Below the pieces are notes generated by a model. The model was not told the DNA's origin and searched no databases. It saw only the letters and a list, made by a program, of their open reading frames with translations. 64,000 nucleotides of DNA from Chryseomicrobium sp. FSL W7-1435. Its GTDB lineage: Bacteria; Bacillota; Bacilli; Bacillales_A; Planococcaceae. Shown piece by piece: positions 33,821-41,987 of this stretch. Where the stretch lies: contig NZ_CP151997.1 of NCBI RefSeq assembly GCF_038595005.1, positions 682,001-746,000 of the forward strand. The letters run 5' to 3'. Numbering within the stretch: the first letter of the stretch is position 1; every line of letters begins with the position of its first letter. Both the position numbers and the translations under genes were made by a program.

Positions 33821-35629
33821 TTAGTTCTGTGCTTCTATCTCATTTGTTAAGTTTTCAAGTTCTTCAATAAGTTCACCAATATAGGCAATTGTGTCGCGAA
33901 GTGGTTTTTCTGTTGTAATATCTACACCAGCCATTTTAGCAAGTTCAGCAGGTTTCTTCGTGCCGCCTGCTTGTAGAACTTTTAACCACTCATCAACAGC
34001 AGGTTGACCTTCTTCTAAAATACGTTTTGAAACTTGAGTGGAAATTGTCAGTCCTGCACTATACGTATATGGATAAAGACCCATGTAATAGTGTGGTTGA
34101 CGCATCCATGTCAGTTCAGCGCCTTCTGTCACATCGACAGCATCGCCCCAGAACTGTTCAAGAGTTTCACGTTTCAGTTTGTTTAATGTGCCTGCATTTA
34201 CATTATTCCCTGAATCCACTAGTTCATAAACCTTTCTTTGGTAATCTGCTTCTAATAAATGTGTGACGAAATTGTGATAATACGTACGAGCTACGATTGA
34301 TGAAATCACCCAGCGCTTAAACTGTGGATCGTTCGATGTACCTAGCAAGTGGTTGGCCATCAGCATCTCATTCATTGTAGAAGGAGCTTCAATGAAGTAC
34401 AGTGATGGGCGAGAGTTAAACGTGTTTTGATGTTTATGCGCATTATAGAAATGACCTGCATGACCAAGTTCGTGTGCAAGTACAAAAACTTCGTTCATTT
34501 TGCTTGACCATGAAATCAAGATGTATGGATGATAGCCATAAGGACTTGAACAGAAAGCACCTGTTGATTTGCCTTTGTTATTAGCAAAATCAGTCCAGCG
34601 CTCATCGAACGAACGGTTCACCATATCGATGTAATCTTCGCCCATAATGCCAAGTGCATCTTGCATGTATTTACGAGATTCTTCAATTGTTACTTCTGGC
34701 TCGTAGCTTGGATCAAGTGAAATCTTTAAATCGGCAAATGTCATTTTATCTAAACCATGTGCACGTTGTAGAAGTTTTGCATACTTGCGCATATGTGGCG
34801 CTAATTCGTTCATGATTAAATCGATTTGACGGTCGTACAGGGTACGGTCCACTTCTTGATTGAACAATAAGTAATCAAATACGCTGTCATAGCCGCGAAG
34901 GTCTGCCATCGTTTTTTCACGTTGGATGTGCATATCGTAAGTTTTAGCAGTTGTGTGTTGATACTGACGAAGTTTTTCAGAAAACGCAGTAAAAGCAGCT
35001 CGACGAACTTCTGTGTTGTTCTCTGTTTCTAATTCATTTTCAAATGCTACATAACTCAATCCGTGCTGTTCACCATTTGCTTCAAAATCAGCAAAATTCA
35101 TATCGACCATTTTTGTCGTATTGTAAAGTTCATAGGGCCCGTCAAAAACGGTAGACAGGGCAGCCAAAGTCTTTTCTACTTCTGGATGCAGTTGATGTGG
35201 TTTCGCACGAAGCAGTTCCTCTAAATAATGGCTATAATCGTCTGATTTATTCTTAGCTTCTGTAAGAGTATCTTCTGAAAGAACAAGAAGTTCACTTTCT
35301 AAGAACGCCATTTGGCTTCCAAGCTGTGCAGAGATAGAACCAAATTTGCTTGCACGCATCTGCGCCTCTACGTTCGTTTGATCCACACTTAAAGCAAGGC
35401 TTGCATATGTACCAATAGGAATAATTTTTTTGTAGATCGCTTCATAAGCAGCTACGGCATTGACGACGTCATCTGCTGAAGAAAGAGACCCTTTGTACGT
35501 ACTTTCAAATTGTTTTACGCTTTCTTTAAGGTCAGAAATGGCAGCCTCGTAGTCAGCCTCAGTAGAAAATAAATGTGTCAGATCCCACGTTTGTTCAACA
35601 GGAACCTCTTTGCGGTTTGGTAAGCTCAT
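33821..35629 (-). CDS. pepF: Oligoendopeptidase F (M3B metallopeptidase)
   Basis: A 602-residue cytoplasmic zinc peptidase. The catalytic HELGH sits in VLAHELGHAGHFYNA at about residues 386-391, with the third zinc ligand Glu in FIEAPSTMNEML. Length and the N-terminal RKEVPVEQTWDLTHLF are typical of PepF, which degrades short oligopeptides. RBS AGGAGAG precedes ATG 35629. A single-gene unit with its own terminator. Confidence 0.93.
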   Translation of the reverse strand: MSLPNRKEVPVEQTWDLTHLFSTEADYEAAISDLKESVKQFESTYKGSLSSADDVVNAVAAYEAIYKKIIPIGTYASLALSVDQTNVEAQMRASKFGSISAQLGSQMAFLESELLVLSEDTLTEAKNKSDDYSHYLEELLRAKPHQLHPEVEKTLAALSTVFDGPYELYNTTKMVDMNFADFEANGEQHGLSYVAFENELETENNTEVRRAAFTAFSEKLRQYQHTTAKTYDMHIQREKTMADLRGYDSVFDYLLFNQEVDRTLYDRQIDLIMNELAPHMRKYAKLLQRAHGLDKMTFADLKISLDPSYEPEVTIEESRKYMQDALGIMGEDYIDMVNRSFDERWTDFANNKGKSTGAFCSSPYGYHPYILISWSSKMNEVFVLAHELGHAGHFYNAHKHQNTFNSRPSLYFIEAPSTMNEMLMANHLLGTSNDPQFKRWVISSIVARTYYHNFVTHLLEADYQRKVYELVDSGNNVNAGTLNKLKRETLEQFWGDAVDVTEGAELTWMRQPHYYMGLYPYTYSAGLTISTQVSKRILEEGQPAVDEWLKVLQAGGTKKPAELAKMAGVDITTEKPLRDTIAYIGELIEELENLTNEIEAQN

Positions 35630-35766
35630 AATTTCTCTCCTAACTATTACGGATTTCGAATCAATTACAAGTATACCGATTAATCAGAAAAATAGAAAGT
35701 GTCAGGCAAGGAAATTGCGTTCTGTTCCGGAATTTCTTACTGTAGAAAGAAAAGGAGGGGACCTCG

Positions 35767-37248
35767 ATGAAGCAAGTTGTGATTGTTGGTTCGGGAATTG
35801 GTGGGTTAACTGCAGGAGCCTTATTGGCAAAAGAGGGACACCAAGTGACAGTTTTAGAAGCCATGACCGAGCTTGCCGGTTGTGCTGGTAAATACCAACG
35901 GCACCCGTATTTATTTGCGGCTGGAGCAACACTTGGAATGGCTTTAGAGCCTGGTGGTATTCATGACCGCATCTTTCGCCATCTAGACATTTCAATTCCA
36001 GCAGAGCGTCTTAATCCTGTTATGGACTTGCACCATTCAAAATTTACAATACCTTATTCACAAGACCGAGAGACTTTTGTCAACACACTAGCTAGCCAAT
36101 TTCCTACATATAAACAAGAAATCAAAGCTTTTTATAACGAAGTATTTGATATAGCAAAGCGCACTCGTACCTTAATGGAGCCCTTACCCGTCATGCCGCC
36201 ACAACAACTTCAAGATGTCTCAGCTATAGTAAAAGCTCTTCGGCCTCATCATGTAAAGCTTATGCCTATACTGCTTCAACCGTTAGAGTCCTTGTTACAT
36301 AAGCATAAACTCGATACGCTCAAAGAGTTTCGACATGTACTAGACGGTATTTTGATTGACAGTATGCAGACTACTTCTCGGCATGCTTCCACATTGTTTT
36401 CCTGCATTGCTCTGGATATCTATCACCAAGGAGCTTTTTATGTGGAAGGTGGTTTGTATCGTTTTGGAGAAGCGCTCGCCTCTTCTGTCCGCTCAGCAGG
36501 CGGGGTCATCAAAAAACCTAGAACGGTCACGAAAATACGACGTAAGGGAGGTGGCTGGTTGGTGGAGGATCATAGAGGGAATCACTACGAGGCAGATGCT
36601 GTGGTGTTCAATGGAGATCCAAGACAATTAGCTAACTTGCTGGAATCGGACCAGTGGAAGCAACTGCCTAAAACGTTACGAGACATGCCGAAAAAGGAGA
36701 CATGGGGGACGTATTCTCTGTACATCGCTATTGATTCGAAGAAGCTTCAAGAACCTTTACAGCCCTTCCAACAAATTTCTCACGGAACGAACGGAGAGAT
36801 GGATGAAGGATGGCATTTCTTTGTATCAGCATCTAAACCAGAGGACCGCTTACGAGCACCAGAAGGGTATCAGACGATTACTATCTCCACGCATACAGAC
36901 CTCATCCATTGGGATTCAAAAGAGAAGTATGATGCGTACAGAGAAGTCGTGAAGCAACGCATCCTACATGCAGTAGAAGGACAACACCCCGGTTTTCTAG
37001 CGGCAATTGAATTTATTGAGGACGGGGCACCAAGAGGGTGGGAAAATTATACGATGCGAACGAACGGATTTGTTGGCGGGTTTGCGCAAACACCTTGGCA
37101 TGCCTTATTCGGAGCAACCTCTCACCGGTCTGGGCTGCCTGGACTGTATTTATGTGGCGATCACATTTTCCCAGGGGGTGGGACGATCGGAGTGACGACA
37201 AGTGGCTTACATGCTGCTCGTTCCATTGCCAAGAAGCCTTTTATTTAG
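35767..37248 (+). CDS. FAD-dependent oxidoreductase, CrtI/carotenoid desaturase-isomerase family
   Basis: A 493-residue flavoprotein. The dinucleotide-binding VVIVGSGIGGLTAGALLAKEGHQVTVLEA starts at residue 4 and the C-terminal FAD signature is LYLCGDHIFPGGGTIGVTTSG, both as in phytoene desaturase and related enzymes. No other carotenoid gene is adjacent, so the role in pigment synthesis versus another oxidation is undecided. RBS AAAAGGAGGGG precedes the ATG. One base after the stop begins an inverted-repeat element. Confidence 0.82.
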   Translation: MKQVVIVGSGIGGLTAGALLAKEGHQVTVLEAMTELAGCAGKYQRHPYLFAAGATLGMALEPGGIHDRIFRHLDISIPAERLNPVMDLHHSKFTIPYSQDRETFVNTLASQFPTYKQEIKAFYNEVFDIAKRTRTLMEPLPVMPPQQLQDVSAIVKALRPHHVKLMPILLQPLESLLHKHKLDTLKEFRHVLDGILIDSMQTTSRHASTLFSCIALDIYHQGAFYVEGGLYRFGEALASSVRSAGGVIKKPRTVTKIRRKGGGWLVEDHRGNHYEADAVVFNGDPRQLANLLESDQWKQLPKTLRDMPKKETWGTYSLYIAIDSKKLQEPLQPFQQISHGTNGEMDEGWHFFVSASKPEDRLRAPEGYQTITISTHTDLIHWDSKEKYDAYREVVKQRILHAVEGQHPGFLAAIEFIEDGAPRGWENYTMRTNGFVGGFAQTPWHALFGATSHRSGLPGLYLCGDHIFPGGGTIGVTTSGLHAARSIAKKPFI

Positions 37249-37380
37249 TAGGTACCTGTGCACCGAAAAATTCAACACAATTTGCATAAATGGAGGCCCA
37301 CCCCAGTAAAGCATGGGATGGGCCTGTATTTTTATGAAATTGTAGTTCATAATCTGAATAGTTTCGTGCACAGGTACCTA
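37249..37380. repeat. 132-bp element with perfect 15-bp terminal inverted repeats and internal terminator
   Basis: TAGGTACCTGTGCAC at 37249-37263 is exactly inverted at 37366-37380. Inside, GGCCCACCCC...GGGATGGGCC (37295-37324) followed by TGTATTTTT forms a terminator. It fills the space between the convergent oxidoreductase and glycosidase-like genes. No coding capacity; it may be a REP-like palindrome or miniature transposable element. Confidence 0.8.
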
Positions 37381-37397
37381 AAAGGGAAAAAAAGGGA

Positions 37398-38261
37398 TTA
37401 CGGACGTAAATTCATCCAACTTCCTACGTGGTGCACGGAAACACCAGCAAACGATGAATAGCCATTAAATGCAGTATTCACATCTACAAGAGCACGCTCC
37501 ATCGCTTGTTCGCCTTCTTCATGAAAACTGATGAACGGATGCTCCTTGGACTCCATTGTTTCGACACCTACACGTACTTGTTTGCCATACTGTTGTCCCC
37601 ATTGCATTTCTTTTGTTGAGATGTCAATAATGGCTTGAGAAGTATCCCGATAAGACATTAAAGCTACACCATCAGTTGAACGAATGGTCCATTCTGCAAG
37701 ATTCCCTTTACCATAAGCGGGATTGTTGTAATTGATTTCATCAAACCAGAAAGGGATGTCTGCTTCAAATGGAAGCTTTTGAACTTTTGCATAAGCCGCA
37801 AGCTCAGTGATAACATTTTGGAAACCTCGAATTGTAGCTGCTCGTTTAGTGTCCCATTCCGCAAGACCATAGGGCTCGATGTCTACATGGATACCATCAA
37901 ACTTAGCTGTAGCCGGTGCATTTGTTTGGTAATTGGCAAGCCAATTTTTAAATTTGTTTTTTGCCTTAGCTCCAGTCGAATTGCCCCAATTCGGAGCGCC
38001 ATCGAGTGCATATACCTTTATGTTCAATTTATGAGCTCCAGTAAGAAAGGCATGATATTTAGCGCGTGGGATATCTGCATCAATTTGGACGAATACGATT
38101 GAAATTTGCTTCTGTTGCAAAAATGTCAAAGTAGATTGTGGAGAATCATAAAACATCCATGGATTCCATAACCATGTAGCTCGATCTGGCGTTTGCGCCA
38201 TGGTGTGAGTGCCCCCCATAAGTAATAAGAATAACAACACACTACAAATAATTTTTTTCAT
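37398..38261 (-). CDS. Secreted TIM-barrel glycosidase-like protein under c-di-GMP riboswitch
   Basis: A 287-residue protein with a signal peptide (cleavage after THTMA near residue 23). The mature part is one domain with TWLWNPWMF at its start, a FVQIDADI strand, YALDGAPNWG, and GIHVDIEPYGL, an Asp-x-Glu on a strand end that resembles the catalytic segment of GH18/GH114/GH166-like barrels. I do not recognise a named family, so hydrolase activity is inferred from the fold-like pattern. ATG 38261 follows GGAGGGG. The leader holds a cyclic-di-GMP-I aptamer, tying this secreted enzyme to the biofilm signal; a polysaccharide is an attractive substrate. Confidence 0.7.
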   Translation of the reverse strand: MKKIICSVLLFLLLMGGTHTMAQTPDRATWLWNPWMFYDSPQSTLTFLQQKQISIVFVQIDADIPRAKYHAFLTGAHKLNIKVYALDGAPNWGNSTGAKAKNKFKNWLANYQTNAPATAKFDGIHVDIEPYGLAEWDTKRAATIRGFQNVITELAAYAKVQKLPFEADIPFWFDEINYNNPAYGKGNLAEWTIRSTDGVALMSYRDTSQAIIDISTKEMQWGQQYGKQVRVGVETMESKEHPFISFHEEGEQAMERALVDVNTAFNGYSSFAGVSVHHVGSWMNLRP

Positions 38262-38304
38262 TGTGATCCCCTCCAAAGATGAATTTCACCAATCATCCTT
38301 GAAG

Positions 38305-38390
38305 GATGTCGGCAACCTGACTACCGTACATACACAGTATGCTTAGGCTCATGGCTTTGCGTCCTTGTCTTTCGAACAAGTTTGCCTTTA
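38305..38390 (-). promoter_or_regulatory. Cyclic-di-GMP-I riboswitch (GEMM)
   Basis: On the - strand the leader reads GGCAAAC, a stem capped by a GAAA tetraloop (CTTGTTCGAAAGACAAG), then GGACGCAAAGCC, GCCTAAGCATAC, a short P3 stem and TACGGTAGTCAGGTTGCCG. These are the conserved GEMM-I blocks, including the tetraloop receptor CCTAAG...TATG. The downstream 38292-38308 can pair with itself (CATCCTT/AAGGATG) or with the Shine-Dalgarno region 38264-38283, suggesting control of translation start. ON or OFF behaviour cannot be told. Confidence 0.93.
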
Positions 38391-38513
38391 TCAACAGTTA
38401 TAGTGTCAGTATAAAACAGAAAATTGAGATTGCTAGAGGTGGAACTTCATATTTTTTGAAGAATTACTGGATAAAATCACGAGCTTACTAGGGGGAAAGG
38501 TCGAATTCACACT

Positions 38514-38541
38514 AAAAAAACCTACGCAAATGCGTAGGTTC
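38514..38541 (-). terminator. Terminator of the small acidic lipoprotein gene
   Basis: Perfect stem AACCTACGCA / TGCGTAGGTT followed on the - strand by a run of T. Confidence 0.85.
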
Positions 38542-38560
38542 TGGGGATTTTGACTAAGGA

Positions 38561-38791
38561 TTACTCAGAATCTTCCTCGTCGTCCGTGTCATCCACATTA
38601 TCTTCAGCTTCGTCTACTTCTTGTTCTACTTCTTCACCTGCATCATTTACATCTTCTTCAACTTCTTGTTCTGTGCCATCGTCGATATTGTCTTGATCGA
38701 CACCGTCTCCACAAGCTGCTAATAGACCTACTGATAAGAATGCTGCTGCTCCAACTTTAAACCATTTTTGACCTGCTGCTAATTTTTCCAT
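38561..38791 (-). CDS. Small acidic lipoprotein
   Basis: A 76-residue lipoprotein: basic start, hydrophobic stretch, lipobox LLAAC (Cys27), then about 50 residues consisting almost only of Asp, Glu, Val and Asn. Such a polyanionic tail could bind cations in the wall space, but no function is known. RBS GAGGAGG precedes the ATG. A SigB-like promoter lies 75-100 bases upstream, so stress induction is likely. Confidence 0.75.
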   Translation of the reverse strand: MEKLAAGQKWFKVGAAAFLSVGLLAACGDGVDQDNIDDGTEQEVEEDVNDAGEEVEQEVDEAEDNVDDTDDEEDSE

Positions 38792-38867
38792 TTGTAATTC
38801 CTCCTCAACAAATTAACTTCAATTTAATAAGTAAAGGCTACTGCCATAACTTGTACTTGATAGAAAA

Positions 38868-38893
38868 ATACCCAGCCTAATCGCGAAACAAAC
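38868..38893 (-). promoter_or_regulatory. SigB-type promoter of the acidic lipoprotein gene
   Basis: On the - strand GTTTGT (38893-38888) and GGGTAT (38873-38868) are 14 bases apart; consensus is GTTTAA-N12-15-GGGTAT. Confidence 0.6.
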
Positions 38894-39029
38894 CAACCTA
38901 TAAAAAAATAGGGCAAAACACACATGAAATTCAAACAAGAGGTCTGACATCATACGATAAAATAGTGTATACTAAATAAGGTTTACTGATAAAAACACTA
39001 ATCATACACATTTAGAAAGTAGGATATAT

Positions 39030-40220
39030 ATGACAAAACCAACAAAACAACAAGGTCTTCTGTTGTTTATATTAGGTATTATCTTTCTGTCACTGACTCT
39101 TCGATCGCCACTAACAGCAGTTGGACCAGTCACTGAATTCATTCAAAATAACTTAATGATGTCAACAACACTTGTGGGTCTATTAACCACTATTCCGTTA
39201 CTTGCCTTTGCGGTAGTTTCTCCCTTTGCACCAAAGGTAGCTAGACAAATCGGTACGGAAGCAACGCTATTATGGTCAATTGTATTATTGATCGCAGGTA
39301 TTGCACTGCGTTCAGGTGGCTCGATTACATTATTAATCTTTGGAACAGCCATCATTGGTGTGGCCATTGCTTTTGGTAATGTATTGCTACCTTCTATTAT
39401 TAAAGACCGTTTTCCACTACATGTCGGACTGTTAACTGCTGTTTTTTCAGTAGTGATGAACTTGTCAGCTGCACTTGGAGCAGGTATTGCCTACCCAGTA
39501 GCCGCTGAAACATCATTTGGTTGGCAGGGTGCCTTAGGCATTTGGGCTTTTCTTGGAGTACTTGCGGTTGTCATCTGGCTTCCTCAGTTAAAGCATCGTA
39601 AAACAGAACCTGTAGATGCGGCAGCTGAAATCGTGGACAATCCATCGATCCTTAAATCGCCTGTTACATGGAGTGTAACTCTGATGATGGCACTTCAGTC
39701 TTTAATTTTCTATACGACAGCTGCATGGCTTCCTGCTATGTTGATTGAAAAGGGAATGAATCCAGATTCAGCGGGTTATATGTTGTCATTCATGCAGTTT
39801 GCACAATTACCAATGACCTTCATTGCCCCAATCCTAGCTTCCAAAATGGTGAATCAACGACCACTCGTCTGGTTCTTCAGTATTTTATATATTATTGGAT
39901 TTACGGGACTTCTTCTAGATTCGCAAGGTGCTTTAATTGTACTTTGGATGATCTTGATTGGATTTGCAGGAGGTACGTCATTTGCGCTAACGATGATGAT
40001 GTTCACTCTACGTACAAAAACTGGAATGGAAGCAGCAGAACTTTCGGGTGTTGCTCAGTCCATCGGTTATTTGCTTGCGGCGGCAGGCCCTGTATTATTC
40101 GCATTTGTGAATGAGTCTACTGGTAGCTGGTATGTACCAACTATCCTGTTTATTATCACATGTGTACTGTTACTAATTGTGGCTCTTCATGCAGCTGGTA
40201 ATCGTTTTGTAAGAAATTAA
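39030..40220 (+). CDS. MFS transporter, CynX/NimT family
   Basis: A 396-residue protein with 12 membrane segments, starting with the family-typical LTLRSPLTAVGPV in helix 1 and containing GNVLLPSIIKDRFPLHVGLLTAVFSVVMNL around helices 4-5. CynX/NimT members are linked with cyanate or 2-nitroimidazole transport, but many Bacillales paralogues have no known substrate. A promoter CTGACA-N18-TATACT lies just upstream. Monocistronic, ending in a shared terminator. Confidence 0.88.
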   Translation: MTKPTKQQGLLLFILGIIFLSLTLRSPLTAVGPVTEFIQNNLMMSTTLVGLLTTIPLLAFAVVSPFAPKVARQIGTEATLLWSIVLLIAGIALRSGGSITLLIFGTAIIGVAIAFGNVLLPSIIKDRFPLHVGLLTAVFSVVMNLSAALGAGIAYPVAAETSFGWQGALGIWAFLGVLAVVIWLPQLKHRKTEPVDAAAEIVDNPSILKSPVTWSVTLMMALQSLIFYTTAAWLPAMLIEKGMNPDSAGYMLSFMQFAQLPMTFIAPILASKMVNQRPLVWFFSILYIIGFTGLLLDSQGALIVLWMILIGFAGGTSFALTMMMFTLRTKTGMEAAELSGVAQSIGYLLAAAGPVLFAFVNESTGSWYVPTILFIITCVLLLIVALHAAGNRFVRN

Positions 40221-40230
40221 TCAAGTAAAT

Positions 40231-40272
40231 AAAAACTCTGATTCGGATGAAAATCCAAATCAGAGTTTTTTT
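40231..40272. terminator. Bidirectional terminator between MFS and BCCT genes
   Basis: AAAAACTCTGATT...AATCAGAGTTTTTTTT with inner GGAT/ATCC pairing. It touches the BCCT stop codon. Confidence 0.88.
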
Positions 40273-41825
40273 TAGTCACGATTATTCTTTTCAATATGCT
40301 CTTGAATCTCTTTGAATCGTTGAATTTCTTTCTTTGAGATAGGTATAGGTTCCTTCTTCAACAATTTGTACATCGCTACTATTAATAGAAGTAGAATAAC
40401 GGTGAACGGAAGTGCCGAAATGAGAGACGCAGTTTGAAGGGCACCTAAGCCACCAGCGAATAACAAGATACCGGCTATTAGCGCCATTAATACACCCCAC
40501 ACGAGCTTGAGTGAAGTGGCAGGGTTCAAACTGCCCTTACTAGTCATACTTGCTAGAATAAACGTAGCAGAATCTGCTGACGTTACTAAGAACGTGAAAA
40601 TCAACAGGATAGCAAGTAGTGAAGTAATGGTGCTGAACGGCAATTGATTAAACGTTTCAAACAGAGCCAGTGTTAGATCAGCATTTACTGCCTCGGCGAT
40701 TCCTGCATTTTCATTTAGATCTTTGTATAGTGCAGTACCACCAAAAATAGCTATCCAAATCATGGCTATCGTTGGAGGAATAACCATAACCCCAGCAATG
40801 AACTCGCGAATAGTTCGTCCTCGAGATACACGCGCAACAAACGCACCTACAAAAGGAGACCAGGCAATTGCCCATGCCCAATAGAAGATTGTCCAGTCTT
40901 TAACCCAGACACCTTGCTGATAAGGTTGAAGGCGCAAGCTATATTGAACAAAATTACTGATATAATCACCAAGTGCCAACACAAACGTTTCTAAAATGAA
41001 AACAGTAGGACCTGTTACAAAAACAAAAAGGGAAAGAAGAATCGCAAGTGACAAATTCAAATTGCTTAAATATTTGATTCCCTTAGAGAGGCCTGTAGAA
41101 GCAGAGAACATGTAAGCTACAAACATGACGGCTATTAGGATAATCTGCACCCAAAAAGCGTTTGGTACATTAAATACTGCATTCAATCCACCATTCATTT
41201 GTAAAATACCTAAACCGATTGACGTAGCAAGTCCCATGACGGTAGCTACAACAGCTAGGACATCAATTGTTCCTTTTACAGCGGGTTTTGTTCCTGTAAC
41301 GGGTTCTAATGCGGTAGACACAAGACCATTTTGTTTTTTACGGAATTGCAAGAAGCCAATTACTAATCCTACCATAGCAAAGACGGACCATTGACTGATA
41401 CCCCAATGGAAGAATGAATAAGCCATTGCAAGACGTGCACCAGGTTCTGTCTGAGCTTCAGTGGTAGCAAATGGACTTGTAAAGTAGTGGCTCATTGGTT
41501 CGGCAACTCCCCAAAAGACAAGACCTGCTCCAAAACCAGCAGAAAATAGCATCCCAATCCACGTGAAGAAATTGAATTCTGGTCGTTCGTGCTCGCCACC
41601 TAATCGTATTTTTCCATATTTACTAAAAGCCAAGAAAATGAGAAAAGCGATAATGATAAAAACGGCTAATAAATAAAACCAACCAAAATTCACCGTTGTA
41701 AATCCAAATAAAGCACCTGCCACTTGTTCAAACTGTTCAGGTAAGATGGCCCCGATTACTACAAAAAAGCCGATGATACTCGCCGAGATAACAAATACTT
41801 TGTTTTTCCACATAGACGCACTCAA
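40272..41825 (-). CDS. BCCT-family betaine/choline/carnitine transporter
   Basis: A 517-residue transporter with 12 membrane segments. The family signature is visible as the Trp-rich FYWAWAIAWSPFVGAFVARVSRGRTIREF segment, and the glycine stretch MNGGLNAVF agrees with betaine carriers. It most likely imports glycine betaine as an osmolyte, like OpuD/BetL. The start is a TTG with GGAGGAG 7-8 bases upstream; a later in-frame ATG lies four codons in. Together with the OpuC-like operon it indicates osmotic adaptation. Confidence 0.9.
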   Translation of the reverse strand: MSASMWKNKVFVISASIIGFFVVIGAILPEQFEQVAGALFGFTTVNFGWFYLLAVFIIIAFLIFLAFSKYGKIRLGGEHERPEFNFFTWIGMLFSAGFGAGLVFWGVAEPMSHYFTSPFATTEAQTEPGARLAMAYSFFHWGISQWSVFAMVGLVIGFLQFRKKQNGLVSTALEPVTGTKPAVKGTIDVLAVVATVMGLATSIGLGILQMNGGLNAVFNVPNAFWVQIILIAVMFVAYMFSASTGLSKGIKYLSNLNLSLAILLSLFVFVTGPTVFILETFVLALGDYISNFVQYSLRLQPYQQGVWVKDWTIFYWAWAIAWSPFVGAFVARVSRGRTIREFIAGVMVIPPTIAMIWIAIFGGTALYKDLNENAGIAEAVNADLTLALFETFNQLPFSTITSLLAILLIFTFLVTSADSATFILASMTSKGSLNPATSLKLVWGVLMALIAGILLFAGGLGALQTASLISALPFTVILLLLIVAMYKLLKKEPIPISKKEIQRFKEIQEHIEKNNRD

Positions 41826-41893
41826 TATACATCTCCTCCTCTTTCATTTTATTATGTCTTTATACCCATACCTGTCGCCAATAATGGTCAAAC

Positions 41894-41927
41894 AAAAAAA
41901 CACTAGCCGATTCGGCATAGTGTTTTT
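41894..41927 (-). terminator. Terminator of the UbiB-family gene
   Basis: AAAAACACTA-GCCGATTCGGC-TAGTGTTTTT type hairpin (inner GCCGA/TCGGC), 60 bases past the stop. Confidence 0.85.
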
Positions 41928-41987
41928 GATTGTGAGTAGTAGACAGTTGCAACCTTACCATAAACAAGTTTTTGATTCAAATGGACA

